DNA of 64,000 nucleotides, taken from assembly GCF_014706615.1 (NCBI RefSeq), contig NZ_CP054877.1, forward strand, positions 868,001 to 932,000, given 5' to 3'. A model generated the notes under the pieces. It saw only the letters and a program-made list of their open reading frames with translations, searched no databases and was not told the DNA's origin. Shown one piece after another: positions 27,478-37,432 of the stretch; position 1 is the first letter of the stretch; each line of letters begins with the position of its first letter. Made by a program: the position numbers and the translations under genes. Origin of the DNA: Candidatus Vesicomyosocius sp. SY067_SCS001 (GTDB lineage Bacteria; Pseudomonadota; Gammaproteobacteria; PS1; Pseudothioglobaceae).

Positions 27478-28551
27478 TTACACCCTTTGTAAGATATAGA
27501 ATTTTTTTACAATATTAATGAATTTTTGATTTTGTTCTTCAGTGCCAATCGTTACACGTAAACAATTAATTAATTTCTTTTTTAGACTTAAATTTTTAAT
27601 TAGAACGCCATTTTCTTTCAAAAAATCGAACAAAATATTTGTATTAGGAGCTTTAAATAAAATAAAGTTTGTTTGTGACGGATAAACTTTTAAAACATTT
27701 ATTTTAACAAGTGCATCAAACAATAACTGACGTTGAGCAAGAATAACACTAACATTAGCATTAATAGTATTTTTTTCTTGTAAAAGAAAATTAGCACTAA
27801 CTTGAGTTAAAATATTTATATTATAAGGTAAACGTAATTTATTTAATTGATTTACTGTATCTTGCGTAGCAATTAACAAGCCTAAACGTAAACCAGCAAA
27901 ACCTATTTTAGAAACTGTTCTAAGTAAAACTAAATTTGGATACTTGGCAATATCGGTTAAAAAACTATCTGTTGTATATGCATAATAAGCTTCATCAAGC
28001 ACAACCATTGCCTTAGTTGAGCTAATAATATGCTCAATAATTTCTCGATTAAACGTATTGCCTGTTGGATTATTTGGATAAGCAATAAAAATTAATTTAG
28101 GATTATAAGTTTTTATTGCTTTTTGCATAGTATCATCGTCAATCTCAAAATCATCTGTTAATAAAACACTCTGATAATTAAGACGTGTAAATTTTGTAAT
28201 CATTTCATACATCACAAAACTAGGCTCAACACTTAAAACAGTATCTCCAGTATCACATGCCAAAGCTAATAATTGAATTAGTTCATCCGAACCATTACCT
28301 AGTAATACACCAAATTCTTTAGGAATATTCATCAACAATCTAAGTGTTTGATTCAATTTATCTGAACTAGGGCTTGGATAGCGATTAAGCTGTGCATCAA
28401 CTAAATAGGTTAAATATTGATCTGTTAGTTCGTCAGATAAAGAAAATGGAGATTCCATAGCATCCATTTTTACCATATTAGAAGAAATTGGCACATAATA
28501 AGCATGGATCATCTTAATATCAGATCTCAACCAATTATTGATAAAGCTCAT
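27478..28551 (-). CDS. hisC: Histidinol-phosphate aminotransferase
   Basis: HisC is the PLP enzyme that transaminates imidazole acetol phosphate in histidine synthesis. The 357-residue class I/II aminotransferase shows LLGNGSDELIQLL, YPNNPTGNTFNRE, VVLDEAYYAY and the PLP-lysine region LLRTVSKIGFAGLRLG. It overlaps thiD by four bases and is separate from the other his genes. Length is normal. Confidence 0.94.
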   Translation of the reverse strand: MSFINNWLRSDIKMIHAYYVPISSNMVKMDAMESPFSLSDELTDQYLTYLVDAQLNRYPSPSSDKLNQTLRLLMNIPKEFGVLLGNGSDELIQLLALACDTGDTVLSVEPSFVMYEMITKFTRLNYQSVLLTDDFEIDDDTMQKAIKTYNPKLIFIAYPNNPTGNTFNREIIEHIISSTKAMVVLDEAYYAYTTDSFLTDIAKYPNLVLLRTVSKIGFAGLRLGLLIATQDTVNQLNKLRLPYNINILTQVSANFLLQEKNTINANVSVILAQRQLLFDALVKINVLKVYPSQTNFILFKAPNTNILFDFLKENGVLIKNLSLKKKLINCLRVTIGTEEQNQKFINIVKKFYILQRV

Positions 28552-29300
28552 AATGGTTTTTGTCTATTTGGATGCATTTGCATTTTACCAATACTTTTAG
28601 CATTTAACAAAGTTTGATATGTATAGTCTAATGCTTGCTTGCTTGCAATCTCAATATCCAAACCCAATGCAATTAATGCACTCATTGCGCTTGAAAGTGT
28701 ACAACCAGAACCATGATAACTACCTGGTAGCTTTTGATAAGAGAAACTTTGAATGAGTGTTCCGTAGTGATACAAACAATGTTCAATCACATCATCAGAT
28801 GAGTCAGTTTTTGTGAGTAAAATCCAATTATAAGAAAGTTTCTTAATAGCTTTTTGCTCATCCTGTTCGCCCGCCAAAATTTGTAATTCTGTTAAATTAG
28901 GCGTAATAACTGTTACCATTGGCAATAATTGATGTTTTAAAGAATCAATTAAAACACTATCTAAAAAATCAAAATCACTACTAGATTTCACAATTGGATC
29001 AAGCACTATAATTTTATTTTTAACCAACTTAGCAATAGTTCTAATTTGCTGAATTGAAGATAATAAACCTATCTTTACCACTTTAAAATCAACATCAACT
29101 TGTAAACACTCAAATTGTTGGATAATAAAATTGCAATCCACCTCAATTAAATTCTCAACTGACGCTGTATTTTGTACAGTAAGGTTGGTAATAATAACCA
29201 GGGGTGTTACGCCAAATTGATTGATACTTTCAATATCAGCAACTAATCCTGCACCTCCACAAGGGTCAAGTCCTGATAAAACTAAAACTGCATTATTCAA
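28548..29300 (-). CDS. thiD: Hydroxymethylpyrimidine/phosphomethylpyrimidine kinase
   Basis: ThiD phosphorylates HMP and HMP-P for thiamine synthesis. The 250-residue ribokinase-fold protein has [18 protein letters not shown] at the start, the central VKIGLL and VLDPIVKSS motifs and the anion-hole/catalytic GSGCTLSSA near the end. It overlaps dsbA by eight bases and hisC by four, placing thiamine and histidine steps on one message. Confidence 0.92.
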   Translation of the reverse strand: MNNAVLVLSGLDPCGGAGLVADIESINQFGVTPLVIITNLTVQNTASVENLIEVDCNFIIQQFECLQVDVDFKVVKIGLLSSIQQIRTIAKLVKNKIIVLDPIVKSSSDFDFLDSVLIDSLKHQLLPMVTVITPNLTELQILAGEQDEQKAIKKLSYNWILLTKTDSSDDVIEHCLYHYGTLIQSFSYQKLPGSYHGSGCTLSSAMSALIALGLDIEIASKQALDYTYQTLLNAKSIGKMQMHPNRQKPL

Positions 29301-29910
29301 ACTTACTTTCTTTTTTGATTAAAAAATCTACCACTTTAAGCATATTAATATGCGAACCTGCATATGTTGCATCGGTCAAGTATTTACCATTAATAATAAT
29401 AGCTGGTACGCCTGTAATCTTATATTTAAGTGTACTCAACTTAGATCTATTTACTTTAATTTTCACATTAAAAGAGTTCAATGCTGCTACTATCTTATTT
29501 TTATTAACACCAAAACTTGCCACCCAATCAACAAAACTCTCTTTAGAATTAAAACGTTTATTATTTACATGAATTACATCAAATAACTCCTCATGCAATT
29601 TTTCAACTAAGTCTAACTCTTCTAACACAAAATAAAAAATTGCACCATTTAACCAGCGCTTAGAAAAAATAGCTGTTTGGCGTACAAATTCAACATTACT
29701 AGGTTTGGTTTTAAGCCAACTATTTATAAGTGGTTCAAGATTATAACAATGTATGCAGTAGTACCAAAATAACTCACGCACTTCAATTTTATCACCCGTG
29801 ATAGTTTTAACAGGTTTATTAAGCACTATATAATCTATACCAGCTTCATAATCTTTCGAAAATACAAAACTAGAAAATGCAATAAGTAAAATAAATAATA
29901 TCTTTTTCAT
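29293..29910 (-). CDS. dsbA: Periplasmic thiol:disulfide interchange protein DsbA
   Basis: DsbA oxidises cysteine pairs in exported proteins. The 205-residue precursor has a signal peptide (about residues 1-18, cleaved near FVFS) and a thioredoxin fold with the active site Cys52-Ile-His-Cys55 (E. coli has CPHC), plus the cis-Pro loop in [10 protein letters not shown]. The x-His-Cys dipeptide marks it as DsbA rather than thioredoxin. The gene lies two bases after folK and overlaps thiD. dsbB is not in the window. Confidence 0.93.
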   Translation of the reverse strand: MKKILFILLIAFSSFVFSKDYEAGIDYIVLNKPVKTITGDKIEVRELFWYYCIHCYNLEPLINSWLKTKPSNVEFVRQTAIFSKRWLNGAIFYFVLEELDLVEKLHEELFDVIHVNNKRFNSKESFVDWVASFGVNKNKIVAALNSFNVKIKVNRSKLSTLKYKITGVPAIIINGKYLTDATYAGSHINMLKVVDFLIKKESKFE

Positions 29911-29912
29911 AA

Positions 29913-30395
29913 TTATTCCATATTTAAGATGCTAATATTATACGATTTTAATCCACCCATAGTTGCCTGTAACTGAGTATAAGTTTGATGTTGTTGTGGA
30001 TGAACTAAATTTGGGTTTAACTCTGCCAATGGCATAAGAACAAAATTATATTTTAAAATATCATCTCTTGGTAAGTTGTAATTTTGATCAATAACTGCAT
30101 CATATAAAGTTAAATCAAGATCAATTGAACGGGATGAAAATTTTGACGCCTCCCTATCCCTACCAAGAGTTTCTTCAATGTCATGTAATATATTGACCAC
30201 CTCAACAATTATTAAATTAGTGGTCGCATTAATACCAACATTATAAAAATTATCACCTTTAAAACCAAATGCTCTAGACTCATAAACCTTAGAAAAAATA
30301 GTATTCTTAAACATTACTTTAATAGCATAAATCGCCTTGGATAGATTTTCCCTACGATTTTGGTTTGAACCAATATTAATATGAATATTAGCCAT
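29913..30395 (-). CDS. folK: 2-amino-4-hydroxy-6-hydroxymethyldihydropteridine pyrophosphokinase
   Basis: FolK transfers pyrophosphate to hydroxymethyldihydropterin in folate synthesis. The product starts [18 protein letters not shown] and has the signature [12 protein letters not shown] plus the family segment [12 protein letters not shown] chose the ATG at 30395, which overlaps the end of folB by eight bases and gives the canonical IxIGSN start. A start further upstream would add an unrelated extension. Confidence 0.94.
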   Translation of the reverse strand: MANIHINIGSNQNRRENLSKAIYAIKVMFKNTIFSKVYESRAFGFKGDNFYNVGINATTNLIIVEVVNILHDIEETLGRDREASKFSSRSIDLDLTLYDAVIDQNYNLPRDDILKYNFVLMPLAELNPNLVHPQQHQTYTQLQATMGGLKSYNISILNME

Positions 30396-30741
30396 TACTA
30401 CGTTCAATAACAATACCTACTCCTTGAGCACCTGTCAATACCTCGCCTTTATTCAAGGTAAGTTTTATCCAAGTAACTTTAAATTCTTTCAATACAATTT
30501 GAGTAATTCTTTCAGCCAAAGTTTCAACCAATCGAAATTCACTGCACTGAACAAAATCAATTAATCGTTTTGATACTGCCTTGTAATCTAAGGCTTGATT
30601 AATATGATCGGTTTTACTAGCAGCTTTAATATTAGCCGACATTTCAATATCTAACACAATATCTTGACGAATTTTTCGCTCCCAATCATAAATACCAATA
30701 ACTGTATCAATTTTTAATCCTTGTATAAATATAATATCCAT
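30388..30741 (-). CDS. folB: Dihydroneopterin aldolase
   Basis: FolB cleaves dihydroneopterin to hydroxymethyldihydropterin, the step before FolK. The 117-residue product begins MDIIFIQGLKIDTVIGIYDWERKIRQ, has the ETLAERI motif with the conserved Glu, and ends with a strand containing the catalytic-type Lys (TLNKGEV). It is the first gene of a six-gene run; plsY diverges from it 54 bases away. Confidence 0.94.
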   Translation of the reverse strand: MDIIFIQGLKIDTVIGIYDWERKIRQDIVLDIEMSANIKAASKTDHINQALDYKAVSKRLIDFVQCSEFRLVETLAERITQIVLKEFKVTWIKLTLNKGEVLTGAQGVGIVIERSNG

Positions 30742-30795
30742 TATAAAATTTTAAGCAGATAAAATTATTAATCCAATTAAACCAAAAGAAACATT

Positions 30796-31386
30796 ATGTT
30801 ACCTGAGTTATTCTTTACTATTATTATCCTTAGTTATCTAATTGGTTCAATTTCAACAGCCATTATTATCTGTAAAATACTTAATCTACCTGATCCTAGA
30901 ACTCAAGGATCAAACAATCCAGGCGCTACAAATATACTTAGAATAGGCGGGAAAAAAGCAGCTGTCATCACACTCATTGGAGATGGGCTTAAAGGTATGA
31001 TTCCAGTATTAATTGCCCACTACTTAACCTTAGATACACTTAATATTACTTGGATTATCTTCGCAGCATTTTTAGGTCATATACACCCCATCTTCTTTAG
31101 TTTTAAAGGCGGAAAAGGAGTTGCAACCTTCCTAGGTGCTTTACTTGCCCTTAGTTATCCTACTGGACTGAGCTTTATAATCACTTGGATTTTTGTGGCA
31201 AAAGTACTAAAAATATCATCATTATCAACACTAGTAGCTACCACACTCACGCCAGTTTATTTCTATCTAATTACTAATAATTTGATTGCTACTTATGTCA
31301 TTATCTCAATATGTATATGGATTTTTTACACTCATAAAAGCAATATTAAAAGACTATTCAATAATCAAGAAAATAAAATCAAATAA
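30796..31386 (+). CDS. plsY: Acyl-phosphate:glycerol-3-phosphate acyltransferase PlsY
   Basis: PlsY makes lysophosphatidic acid from acyl phosphate and glycerol 3-phosphate, the first acylation in phospholipid synthesis. The 196-residue integral membrane protein has the three active-site loops: SIPTA-like GSISTAI, GSNNPGATNILR, and FKGGKGVAT with GHIHPIF. Five to seven hydrophobic helices are visible. It is divergent from folB, and this plsY-folB pairing is common in proteobacteria. Confidence 0.95.
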   Translation: MLPELFFTIIILSYLIGSISTAIIICKILNLPDPRTQGSNNPGATNILRIGGKKAAVITLIGDGLKGMIPVLIAHYLTLDTLNITWIIFAAFLGHIHPIFFSFKGGKGVATFLGALLALSYPTGLSFIITWIFVAKVLKISSLSTLVATTLTPVYFYLITNNLIATYVIISICIWIFYTHKSNIKRLFNNQENKIK

Positions 31387-31493
31387 CACTTAAAATCTTA
31401 ACATTTACTCATTAAAACAAAAAACCATATCTTCATTATTAGATATATAATATTATAATAATAAATTTATTTAAATTTAAACGTTACAATACT

Positions 31494-32405
31494 ATGTTAA
31501 TAAGGAAAAAATTTAGTAAAAAAGATGCTAAAAACAAGATAAAAAAATTACAAAATAACAAATATGTTATGCATAAAAATAATGTCATGTCTGGCAATGC
31601 GTTGTTAAGCTTATCAGAAATAGCAGGAGATTACCCTTATGCTAAAAAGATGCACGTTGAAGAATACGAAAATGAAAAATATTTATTACAAACAGAGTTA
31701 CTAAAAGCACAAGACTGGATTAAAAATTACAATAAAAAAATTATCTTATTATTTGAAGGCCGTGATGCAGCTGGAAAGGGCGGTACAATTAAGCGTTTTA
31801 TGGAGCACCTTAATCCTCGTGCTGCACGTGTTATTGCTTTAGAAAAACCATCAAGAGTAGAACTAGGGCAATGGTATTTTCAACGCTACATTAAACATTT
31901 TCCTACAAATGGAGAAATGGTGCTATTTGACCGATCTTGGTATAATAGAGCTGGTGTAGAACGTGTTATGGGCTTTTGTAAAAACTCAGAATATCTGGAA
32001 TTTATGCGGCAAGCACCTTTACTGGAACGTATGCTAGTTAATGACGGCTTTATGCTTTCTAAGTACTGGTTTTCTGTTAGTCATCAAGAGCAGTTAAGGC
32101 GATTTCATCTACGTAAAAATGACCCATTAAAAAGATGGAAGTTAAGTGAAATTGATTTACAATCATTAACAAAATGGGAACAATATACCAAAGCTAGAAA
32201 AGATATGTTTTTTTACACCAATACCGCTGATTCATCTTGGATTGTTGTAAAATCAGATGATAAAAAACGTGCAAGAATTAATTGTATTAGGCATTTTCTT
32301 TACTATCTAGATTATCCTAATAAAGATAGTAAAATAGTTTTTAAGCCTGATTCAAAAATTATTGGAAGTGTGAGTAATTTATATAAAAATAAGGAGAATA
32401 TTTGA
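31494..32405 (+). CDS. ppk2: Polyphosphate kinase 2 (PPK2 family)
   Basis: PPK2 transfers phosphate between polyphosphate and nucleoside diphosphates. The 303-residue single-domain protein shows Walker A LLFEGRDAAGKGGTIKR, NPRAARVIALEKPS, and Walker B VLFDRSWYNRAGVERVMGF, so all family catalytic elements are present. Its class and favoured nucleotide cannot be fixed from sequence alone. The stop codon overlaps the TTG start of the next gene, a lysine-rich protein. Confidence 0.93.
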   Translation: MLIRKKFSKKDAKNKIKKLQNNKYVMHKNNVMSGNALLSLSEIAGDYPYAKKMHVEEYENEKYLLQTELLKAQDWIKNYNKKIILLFEGRDAAGKGGTIKRFMEHLNPRAARVIALEKPSRVELGQWYFQRYIKHFPTNGEMVLFDRSWYNRAGVERVMGFCKNSEYLEFMRQAPLLERMLVNDGFMLSKYWFSVSHQEQLRRFHLRKNDPLKRWKLSEIDLQSLTKWEQYTKARKDMFFYTNTADSSWIVVKSDDKKRARINCIRHFLYYLDYPNKDSKIVFKPDSKIIGSVSNLYKNKENI

Positions 32406-32656
32406 TATCAAATAAAAAACAACAATTAAAAGATGCTATACAAATTGCAAGAAAGGCAGAAATTGAAGCCTTAATTGCGACTGAAAAAGCTCAAAAATCT
32501 GTTAATAAAATAGTAAAATTAAGAAAAGAGTTAGATGTACAGTATAGAAAATTAGCTAAAAAAATCAAAAAAAGTAAAAAAAACAACGACAAGAAAATAG
32601 AGTATTTTTCTAAAAAGAAAGTAAAAAAAGCAAAGAAAAAAAAATCTTTAAAATAA
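32402..32656 (+). CDS. Lysine-rich coiled-coil protein coupled to ppk2, unknown function
   Basis: The 84-residue product is not recognised. Residues about 5-48 form an amphipathic helix or short coiled coil (DAIQIARKAEIEALIATEKA). The last 35 residues hold 19 lysines, giving a strongly basic tail. The start is TTG, supported by AAGGAG five bases upstream and a four-base overlap with the ppk2 stop, typical of translational coupling. The tail could bind polyphosphate or nucleic acid; this is an inference from charge and neighbourhood only. Confidence 0.7.
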   Translation: MISNKKQQLKDAIQIARKAEIEALIATEKAQKSVNKIVKLRKELDVQYRKLAKKIKKSKKNNDKKIEYFSKKKVKKAKKKKSLK

Positions 32657-32733
32657 TTCCAGTTCTTAACTAGTTTATCATAATATTTTTAGTAATTTTT
32701 CTTTTAAATAATAGCTATGTAATACATTAAGTT

Positions 32734-33486
32734 TTAATATTCACATTTTTTTAATAGACAAAATGCAATTATTGACAATACAATAATTATACTCAATAAG
32801 ACTAAAATTGAAACCCAAAACTCAGAAGTACTAACGCCTAAAAACCCAAATCTAAAACTATCAACCATATAATAAATAGGATTAAATTTAGATATATTTT
32901 GCCAAAATTGTGGTAGTATTTCTACATTATAAAATATACCGCCAAGATAAGTCATAGGCATAAGAATAAAAGTAGGAACAATAGATATATCATCAAACGA
33001 TTGGGCAAAAATAGCGTTAATAAATCCTGCTAATGAGAATAAGATTGAGGTAAATAAAAAAATAATAAACACAATTAGCATATTATTTATTTCAAAGTCA
33101 ATAAAAAAACTCATAGCAATAGAAACCCCCAATCCAACTGCAAAGCCTCGCGATACACCACCAGATACATAACCTAATAAAATAACCCAATAAGACACAG
33201 GTGCTACTAATAATTCTTCAATGCTATGATTAAATTTTGCTAAAAAAAACGATGTTACTGTATTAGTATAAGAGTTAGTAATCACCGTCATTAAAATCAC
33301 CCCAGGAATTATATAATGTAAATAATCCACACCTTGCATATCACCAATACGCTTGCCCATTAAACCGCCAAAAATTAATAAATATAGTGACGTAGTGATA
33401 ATAGGTGGAAAAATAGTTTGTACCCAAATACGAGAAAATCTTAAAATTTCCTTAATAACAATAGTTTTATAAGAAATCCACATCAT
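32734..33486 (-). CDS. ABC-2 type transporter permease (YadH-like)
   Basis: The 250-residue product has six hydrophobic segments and the ABC-2 pattern of multidrug or polymer exporters: RIWVQTIFPPIITTSLYLLIFG near the start, GVILMTVI, and the late PMTYLGGIFYNVEILPQFW motif. It overlaps the ATP-binding subunit by one base. The substrate is unknown; YadGH-like exporters are conserved in gammaproteobacteria without a settled function. Confidence 0.9.
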   Translation of the reverse strand: MMWISYKTIVIKEILRFSRIWVQTIFPPIITTSLYLLIFGGLMGKRIGDMQGVDYLHYIIPGVILMTVITNSYTNTVTSFFLAKFNHSIEELLVAPVSYWVILLGYVSGGVSRGFAVGLGVSIAMSFFIDFEINNMLIVFIIFLFTSILFSLAGFINAIFAQSFDDISIVPTFILMPMTYLGGIFYNVEILPQFWQNISKFNPIYYMVDSFRFGFLGVSTSEFWVSILVLLSIIIVLSIIAFCLLKKCEY

Positions 33487-34400
33487 TACTCCTTGTTAGT
33501 TAAGTATAAAAATAAAGTTTCTAAACGATTTTGAGCGCTATGAATATAGTCCACACTAACACCTTGTATATCTAAATTATATAACACACTGGTAATGCTA
33601 ACATCTGAATTCAATACAACTTGTAATGAATGATCATCTAAACGTTCGCATTTAAACCTATCACTTGTTATAGTCTGAGGTAATTGAGCTAAGCTTTCTA
33701 AAATCAGCACTTGTTGGTCAACTTGTGACAATAATGCCTTCATACTAGTTTGCTTAATCACTTTGCCTTTATTTAGAATAGCAACATTACGACAAAGTAA
33801 CTCAGCCTCTCCAAGATAATGTGTAGTTAGAATAATGGTCATACCTTGGCGATTAAGTTTACTCAAAAAACGCCATATTGAATGGCGTATTTTAACATCA
33901 ACACCTGCGGTAGGTTCATCAAGAATTAATATCTTGGGTTGATGAATGAGAGCCCTTGCTAACATTAAACGTCTCTTCATACCACCTGATAATGATTTAG
34001 CCATATCAAAACGTTTTTCCCAAAGATCTACCTCTTTGAGTAGAAACTCAGCTTGAATTTTAGCTTTTGACTTAGCAATGCCATAATAACCTGCTTGATT
34101 AATCAAAATTTCCTCAATAGGTTCAAAAGGATTAAAATTAAATTCTTGCGGCATTAATCCAATTAATTTTTTCACCTGATTAACATGACTACTTTGATTA
34201 AAACCTAATACCTTAATACTACCTGAAGTTTTATTAAGTAACCCGCAAATAATACCAATAACTGTTGTCTTTCCTGCACCATTACTGCCTAACAATGCAT
34301 AAAAATCACCATGATCAACACAAAGATCAATACCTTTTAATGCTTCTAATTGATTAGCATAAGTCTTTTTTAAACCTTTAATGAGTAATGCAGTAGACAT
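33486..34400 (-). CDS. ABC transporter ATP-binding protein (YadG-like)
   Basis: This is the nucleotide-binding subunit partner of the ABC-2 permease that follows. It shows Walker A GSNGAGKTT, the Q-loop region, signature LSGGMKRRL, Walker B ILILDEPTAGVD and a C-terminal regulatory extension. I chose the ATG at 34400 (MSTALLIKGLKKTY), since a start at 34436 adds 12 residues not typical of the family. The divergent aceF begins 107 bases away. Confidence 0.92.
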   Translation of the reverse strand: MSTALLIKGLKKTYANQLEALKGIDLCVDHGDFYALLGSNGAGKTTVIGIICGLLNKTSGSIKVLGFNQSSHVNQVKKLIGLMPQEFNFNPFEPIEEILINQAGYYGIAKSKAKIQAEFLLKEVDLWEKRFDMAKSLSGGMKRRLMLARALIHQPKILILDEPTAGVDVKIRHSIWRFLSKLNRQGMTIILTTHYLGEAELLCRNVAILNKGKVIKQTSMKALLSQVDQQVLILESLAQLPQTITSDRFKCERLDDHSLQVVLNSDVSITSVLYNLDIQGVSVDYIHSAQNRLETLFLYLTNKE

Positions 34401-34507
34401 AATGAGTTTAGAATAAAAATCAAAACATTTTAACATTTATCCCCTTTTATTAGCTATTTTTGCGATAATTACCCACTTTAAATTATTTCCCAAAACATAC
34501 AGAACTT

Positions 34508-36025
34508 ATGATGAACATAAAAAATATAGTACTACCTGATATTGGTGATTTTTATGAAGTTGAAGTAATTGAGATTTTAGTAAATATTGGAGACAAAATA
34601 AACACGAATGATAGTATAGTAACCTTGGAAAAAGACAAATCTTCTATGGAAATTCCAAGCCCTTTTACAGGTATTATTACGAAAATTGAAGTCAATATTG
34701 GTGACAAAATTAAACAAGATGATATCATCTTGAGTATTGCAAGTGAATATAGTGAGATTCAAAATATCAACAAAAACATCAAAAATGAATATCCTAAAAC
34801 AAAAATAATACCCATTATTGTACCTAATATTGGTGATTTTGACGAAATTGAGGTCATTGAAATTCTAGTCAGTGTAGGAGATAAACTATCTGTAGAAGAC
34901 AGTATAATCACTTTAGAAAGTGATAAAGCTTCAATGGAAATCCCAACACCAGTTGCAGGCAAGGTTATTAATATTAATGTTGCACTAGGTGATAAAGTTT
35001 CTCTAGGTACACTAATTCTTAATATTAAAAGTATAGCTGAAGAAACACTTACGGAAATTAAAATGAAAAGTTTAACACCAATACTACCAAACCTAAGTAC
35101 ACTAACGCCAGTAACAACTAACATTAATAAAGTTGGTTCAAAACCAATCAGGGGTAACTCACACGCTTCACCTTCTATTCGTAAACTAGCTAGGGAGTTA
35201 GGTGTTGATTTATCATATATAACTGGTACAGGAAGAAAAGGTAGAGTTTTAGATACTGACCTTAAAAATCACGTTAAACAAATCATAACTTCTGACAATT
35301 TTAACAGCGCCCTTCCTAAACCACCAATAATTGATTTTTCTAAATTTGGGGACACTGAAACAATAAAACTATCTAGAATAAATAAATTATCAGGTAAACA
35401 TTTAACTACATGCTGGTTAAGCATTCCCCACGTTACCCAGTTTGACGAAGTTAACATTAATCAAATGGAAGCATACCGACAAAAACAAAGAGCTAACGGC
35501 ATTAAACTCACTCCTCTAGTTTTTATTATGAAAGCATTGGTTCAAACGTTGAAAAATCATCTACGTTTTAATGCTTCACTTGATGAATCAGGTGAAAACT
35601 TGATTATTAAAAAATATTTTAACTTAGGAATTGCAATGGACACACCAAAAGGCTTAATTGTGCCAGTTATTCGTGATGTTGAAAAAAAATCTTTAACTGA
35701 TCTAGCTAAAGAACTTTTTGAAACTTCAAAGAACGCACGAGAAAATAAGTTAAAACCCGCAGATATGCAAGGTTCAGGTTTCACTATTTCCAGCTTAGGT
35801 GGTATTGGTGGTACACAATTTACCCCTATTGTTAATGCACCAGAGGTAGCTATTTTAGGCATATCACGTTCATATTTAAAACCTACTTGGAATGGTGAAA
35901 ATTTTATCCCAACTTTAACATTACCACTAGCATTGTCCTATGACCATCGCGTGATTGATGGTGCACAAGGTGGACGGTTCATGGCAGAGTTAAATACAAT
36001 ATTAAAAGAGGCAAATTATGATTAA
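34508..36025 (+). CDS. aceF: Pyruvate dehydrogenase E2 component (dihydrolipoamide acetyltransferase)
   Basis: AceF carries acetyl groups on lipoyl arms and passes them to CoA. The 505-residue product has two lipoyl domains with acceptor lysines in LEKDKSSMEIP and LESDKASMEIP, an E3-binding domain (ASPSIRKLARELGVDLS) and a catalytic domain ending with the active-site motif SYDHRVIDGAQGGRF. It overlaps lpdA by eight bases. The E1 gene aceE, usually just upstream, is absent here; a divergent ABC transporter stands in its place. Confidence 0.94.
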   Translation: MMNIKNIVLPDIGDFYEVEVIEILVNIGDKINTNDSIVTLEKDKSSMEIPSPFTGIITKIEVNIGDKIKQDDIILSIASEYSEIQNINKNIKNEYPKTKIIPIIVPNIGDFDEIEVIEILVSVGDKLSVEDSIITLESDKASMEIPTPVAGKVININVALGDKVSLGTLILNIKSIAEETLTEIKMKSLTPILPNLSTLTPVTTNINKVGSKPIRGNSHASPSIRKLARELGVDLSYITGTGRKGRVLDTDLKNHVKQIITSDNFNSALPKPPIIDFSKFGDTETIKLSRINKLSGKHLTTCWLSIPHVTQFDEVNINQMEAYRQKQRANGIKLTPLVFIMKALVQTLKNHLRFNASLDESGENLIIKKYFNLGIAMDTPKGLIVPVIRDVEKKSLTDLAKELFETSKNARENKLKPADMQGSGFTISSLGGIGGTQFTPIVNAPEVAILGISRSYLKPTWNGENFIPTLTLPLALSYDHRVIDGAQGGRFMAELNTILKEANYD

Positions 36026-37421
36026 GACTCAAGTTGTTATTATAGGCTCTGGTCCTGGAGGTTATACAGCTGCCTTTCGTCTGGCAGATTTAGGTAAACA
36101 AGTTACTCTAATTGAACGTTATAACGCTTTAGGTGGTGTATGCTTAAATGTCGGCTGTATTCCTTCTAAAGCACTTCTTCATACAGCCCAAATCATCAAT
36201 GAAGCAAAAAATTCCTCACATATAGGGGTTACCTTTAATGAGCCACTAATTAGTGTCAATGGTATACGCACAAATAAAGACAACATCGTAACCAAACTAA
36301 CAAATGGTATCAAAACTTTAGCAAAAGCAAGAAAAGTTAATGTTGTAACAGGTTATGGAAGATTTATCTCAGCTAATCAAATTACAATAGAAAATAGCAA
36401 TGATATTATTGAATTTGAACAATGTATTATTGCTACAGGTTCACAAGTTGCCAAAATCCCCACCCTTACATTTGATGATGTTCGTGTAATGGATTCAACA
36501 GACGCACTAAACTTATCCAATATACCAAAACGTTTGTTAGTAGTAGGTGGGGGTATTATTGGCTTAGAAATGGCAACAGTTTATAACGCACTTGGTAGCG
36601 AAATTACTGTGGTTGAACTTTCTGACCAACTAATTACTAGTGCCGACAAAGACATTGTCAATCCACTACTTAGGTACATTAAAAAACAATATGCTAACAT
36701 TTTTTTAAACACCAAAATAACCAAAATTGAGGCATTAAAAGAAGGTATTAAAGTCGGATTTGAAGGAAAAAACACCCCAAAATTCGACACCTTTGACAAA
36801 ATACTAGTCGCTATTGGTCGCACCCCTAATGGAAAATTGATCGATTGTGAAAAAGCTGGTGTTGAAATAAATGATTGGGGTTTTATTCCTGTCAATAAAC
36901 AAATGAAAACCAATGTTAATAACATCTACGCCATTGGAGATATTACTGGTCAACCTATGCTTGCCCATAAAGCCATACACGAAGCTAAAATTGCAGCAGA
37001 AGTTATTTGTGGATACAAATCAGGTTTTAATGCCCTTACTATCCCATCTATTGCCTATACAGACCCAGAAATTGCTTGGACAGGAAAAACTGAAAAAGAA
37101 CTAAAAGCTAAAGGAATCTCTTATGAAAAAGGTTTATTTCCTTGGACAAATTCAGGTCGTAGTTTAAGTATTGGTAGATCTGAAGGCATTACCAAAGGAT
37201 TATTCGATGTAAAAGGCAAAATTTTAGGCATGGGCATTTGCGGCACCAATGCAAGTGAATTGATTGCTGAAGCAACACTAGCTATTGAAATGGGTTGTGA
37301 TATGGATGATATTGCACTAACTATCCACGCCCACCCAACCTTAAGTGAAACTACCGCCTTTGCAACTGAGATGGCACAAGGTACAATTACAGATTTATTA
37401 TCATCAAAAAAGAAAAAATAG
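36018..37421 (+). CDS. lpdA: Dihydrolipoamide dehydrogenase (E3)
   Basis: LpdA reoxidises dihydrolipoyl groups with NAD+. The 467-residue flavoprotein shows the FAD motif IGSGPGGYTAAFRLA, the redox disulfide GGVCLNVGCIPSK, the NAD motif VVGGGIIGLEMA, AIGDITGQPMLAHKA and the C-terminal HAHPTLSE with the catalytic His-Glu pair. It probably serves both pyruvate dehydrogenase and the glycine cleavage system, whose gcvH and gcvT are also in the window. Confidence 0.96.
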   Translation: MIKTQVVIIGSGPGGYTAAFRLADLGKQVTLIERYNALGGVCLNVGCIPSKALLHTAQIINEAKNSSHIGVTFNEPLISVNGIRTNKDNIVTKLTNGIKTLAKARKVNVVTGYGRFISANQITIENSNDIIEFEQCIIATGSQVAKIPTLTFDDVRVMDSTDALNLSNIPKRLLVVGGGIIGLEMATVYNALGSEITVVELSDQLITSADKDIVNPLLRYIKKQYANIFLNTKITKIEALKEGIKVGFEGKNTPKFDTFDKILVAIGRTPNGKLIDCEKAGVEINDWGFIPVNKQMKTNVNNIYAIGDITGQPMLAHKAIHEAKIAAEVICGYKSGFNALTIPSIAYTDPEIAWTGKTEKELKAKGISYEKGLFPWTNSGRSLSIGRSEGITKGLFDVKGKILGMGICGTNASELIAEATLAIEMGCDMDDIALTIHAHPTLSETTAFATEMAQGTITDLLSSKKKK

Positions 37422-37432
37422 GGATAGATTAT

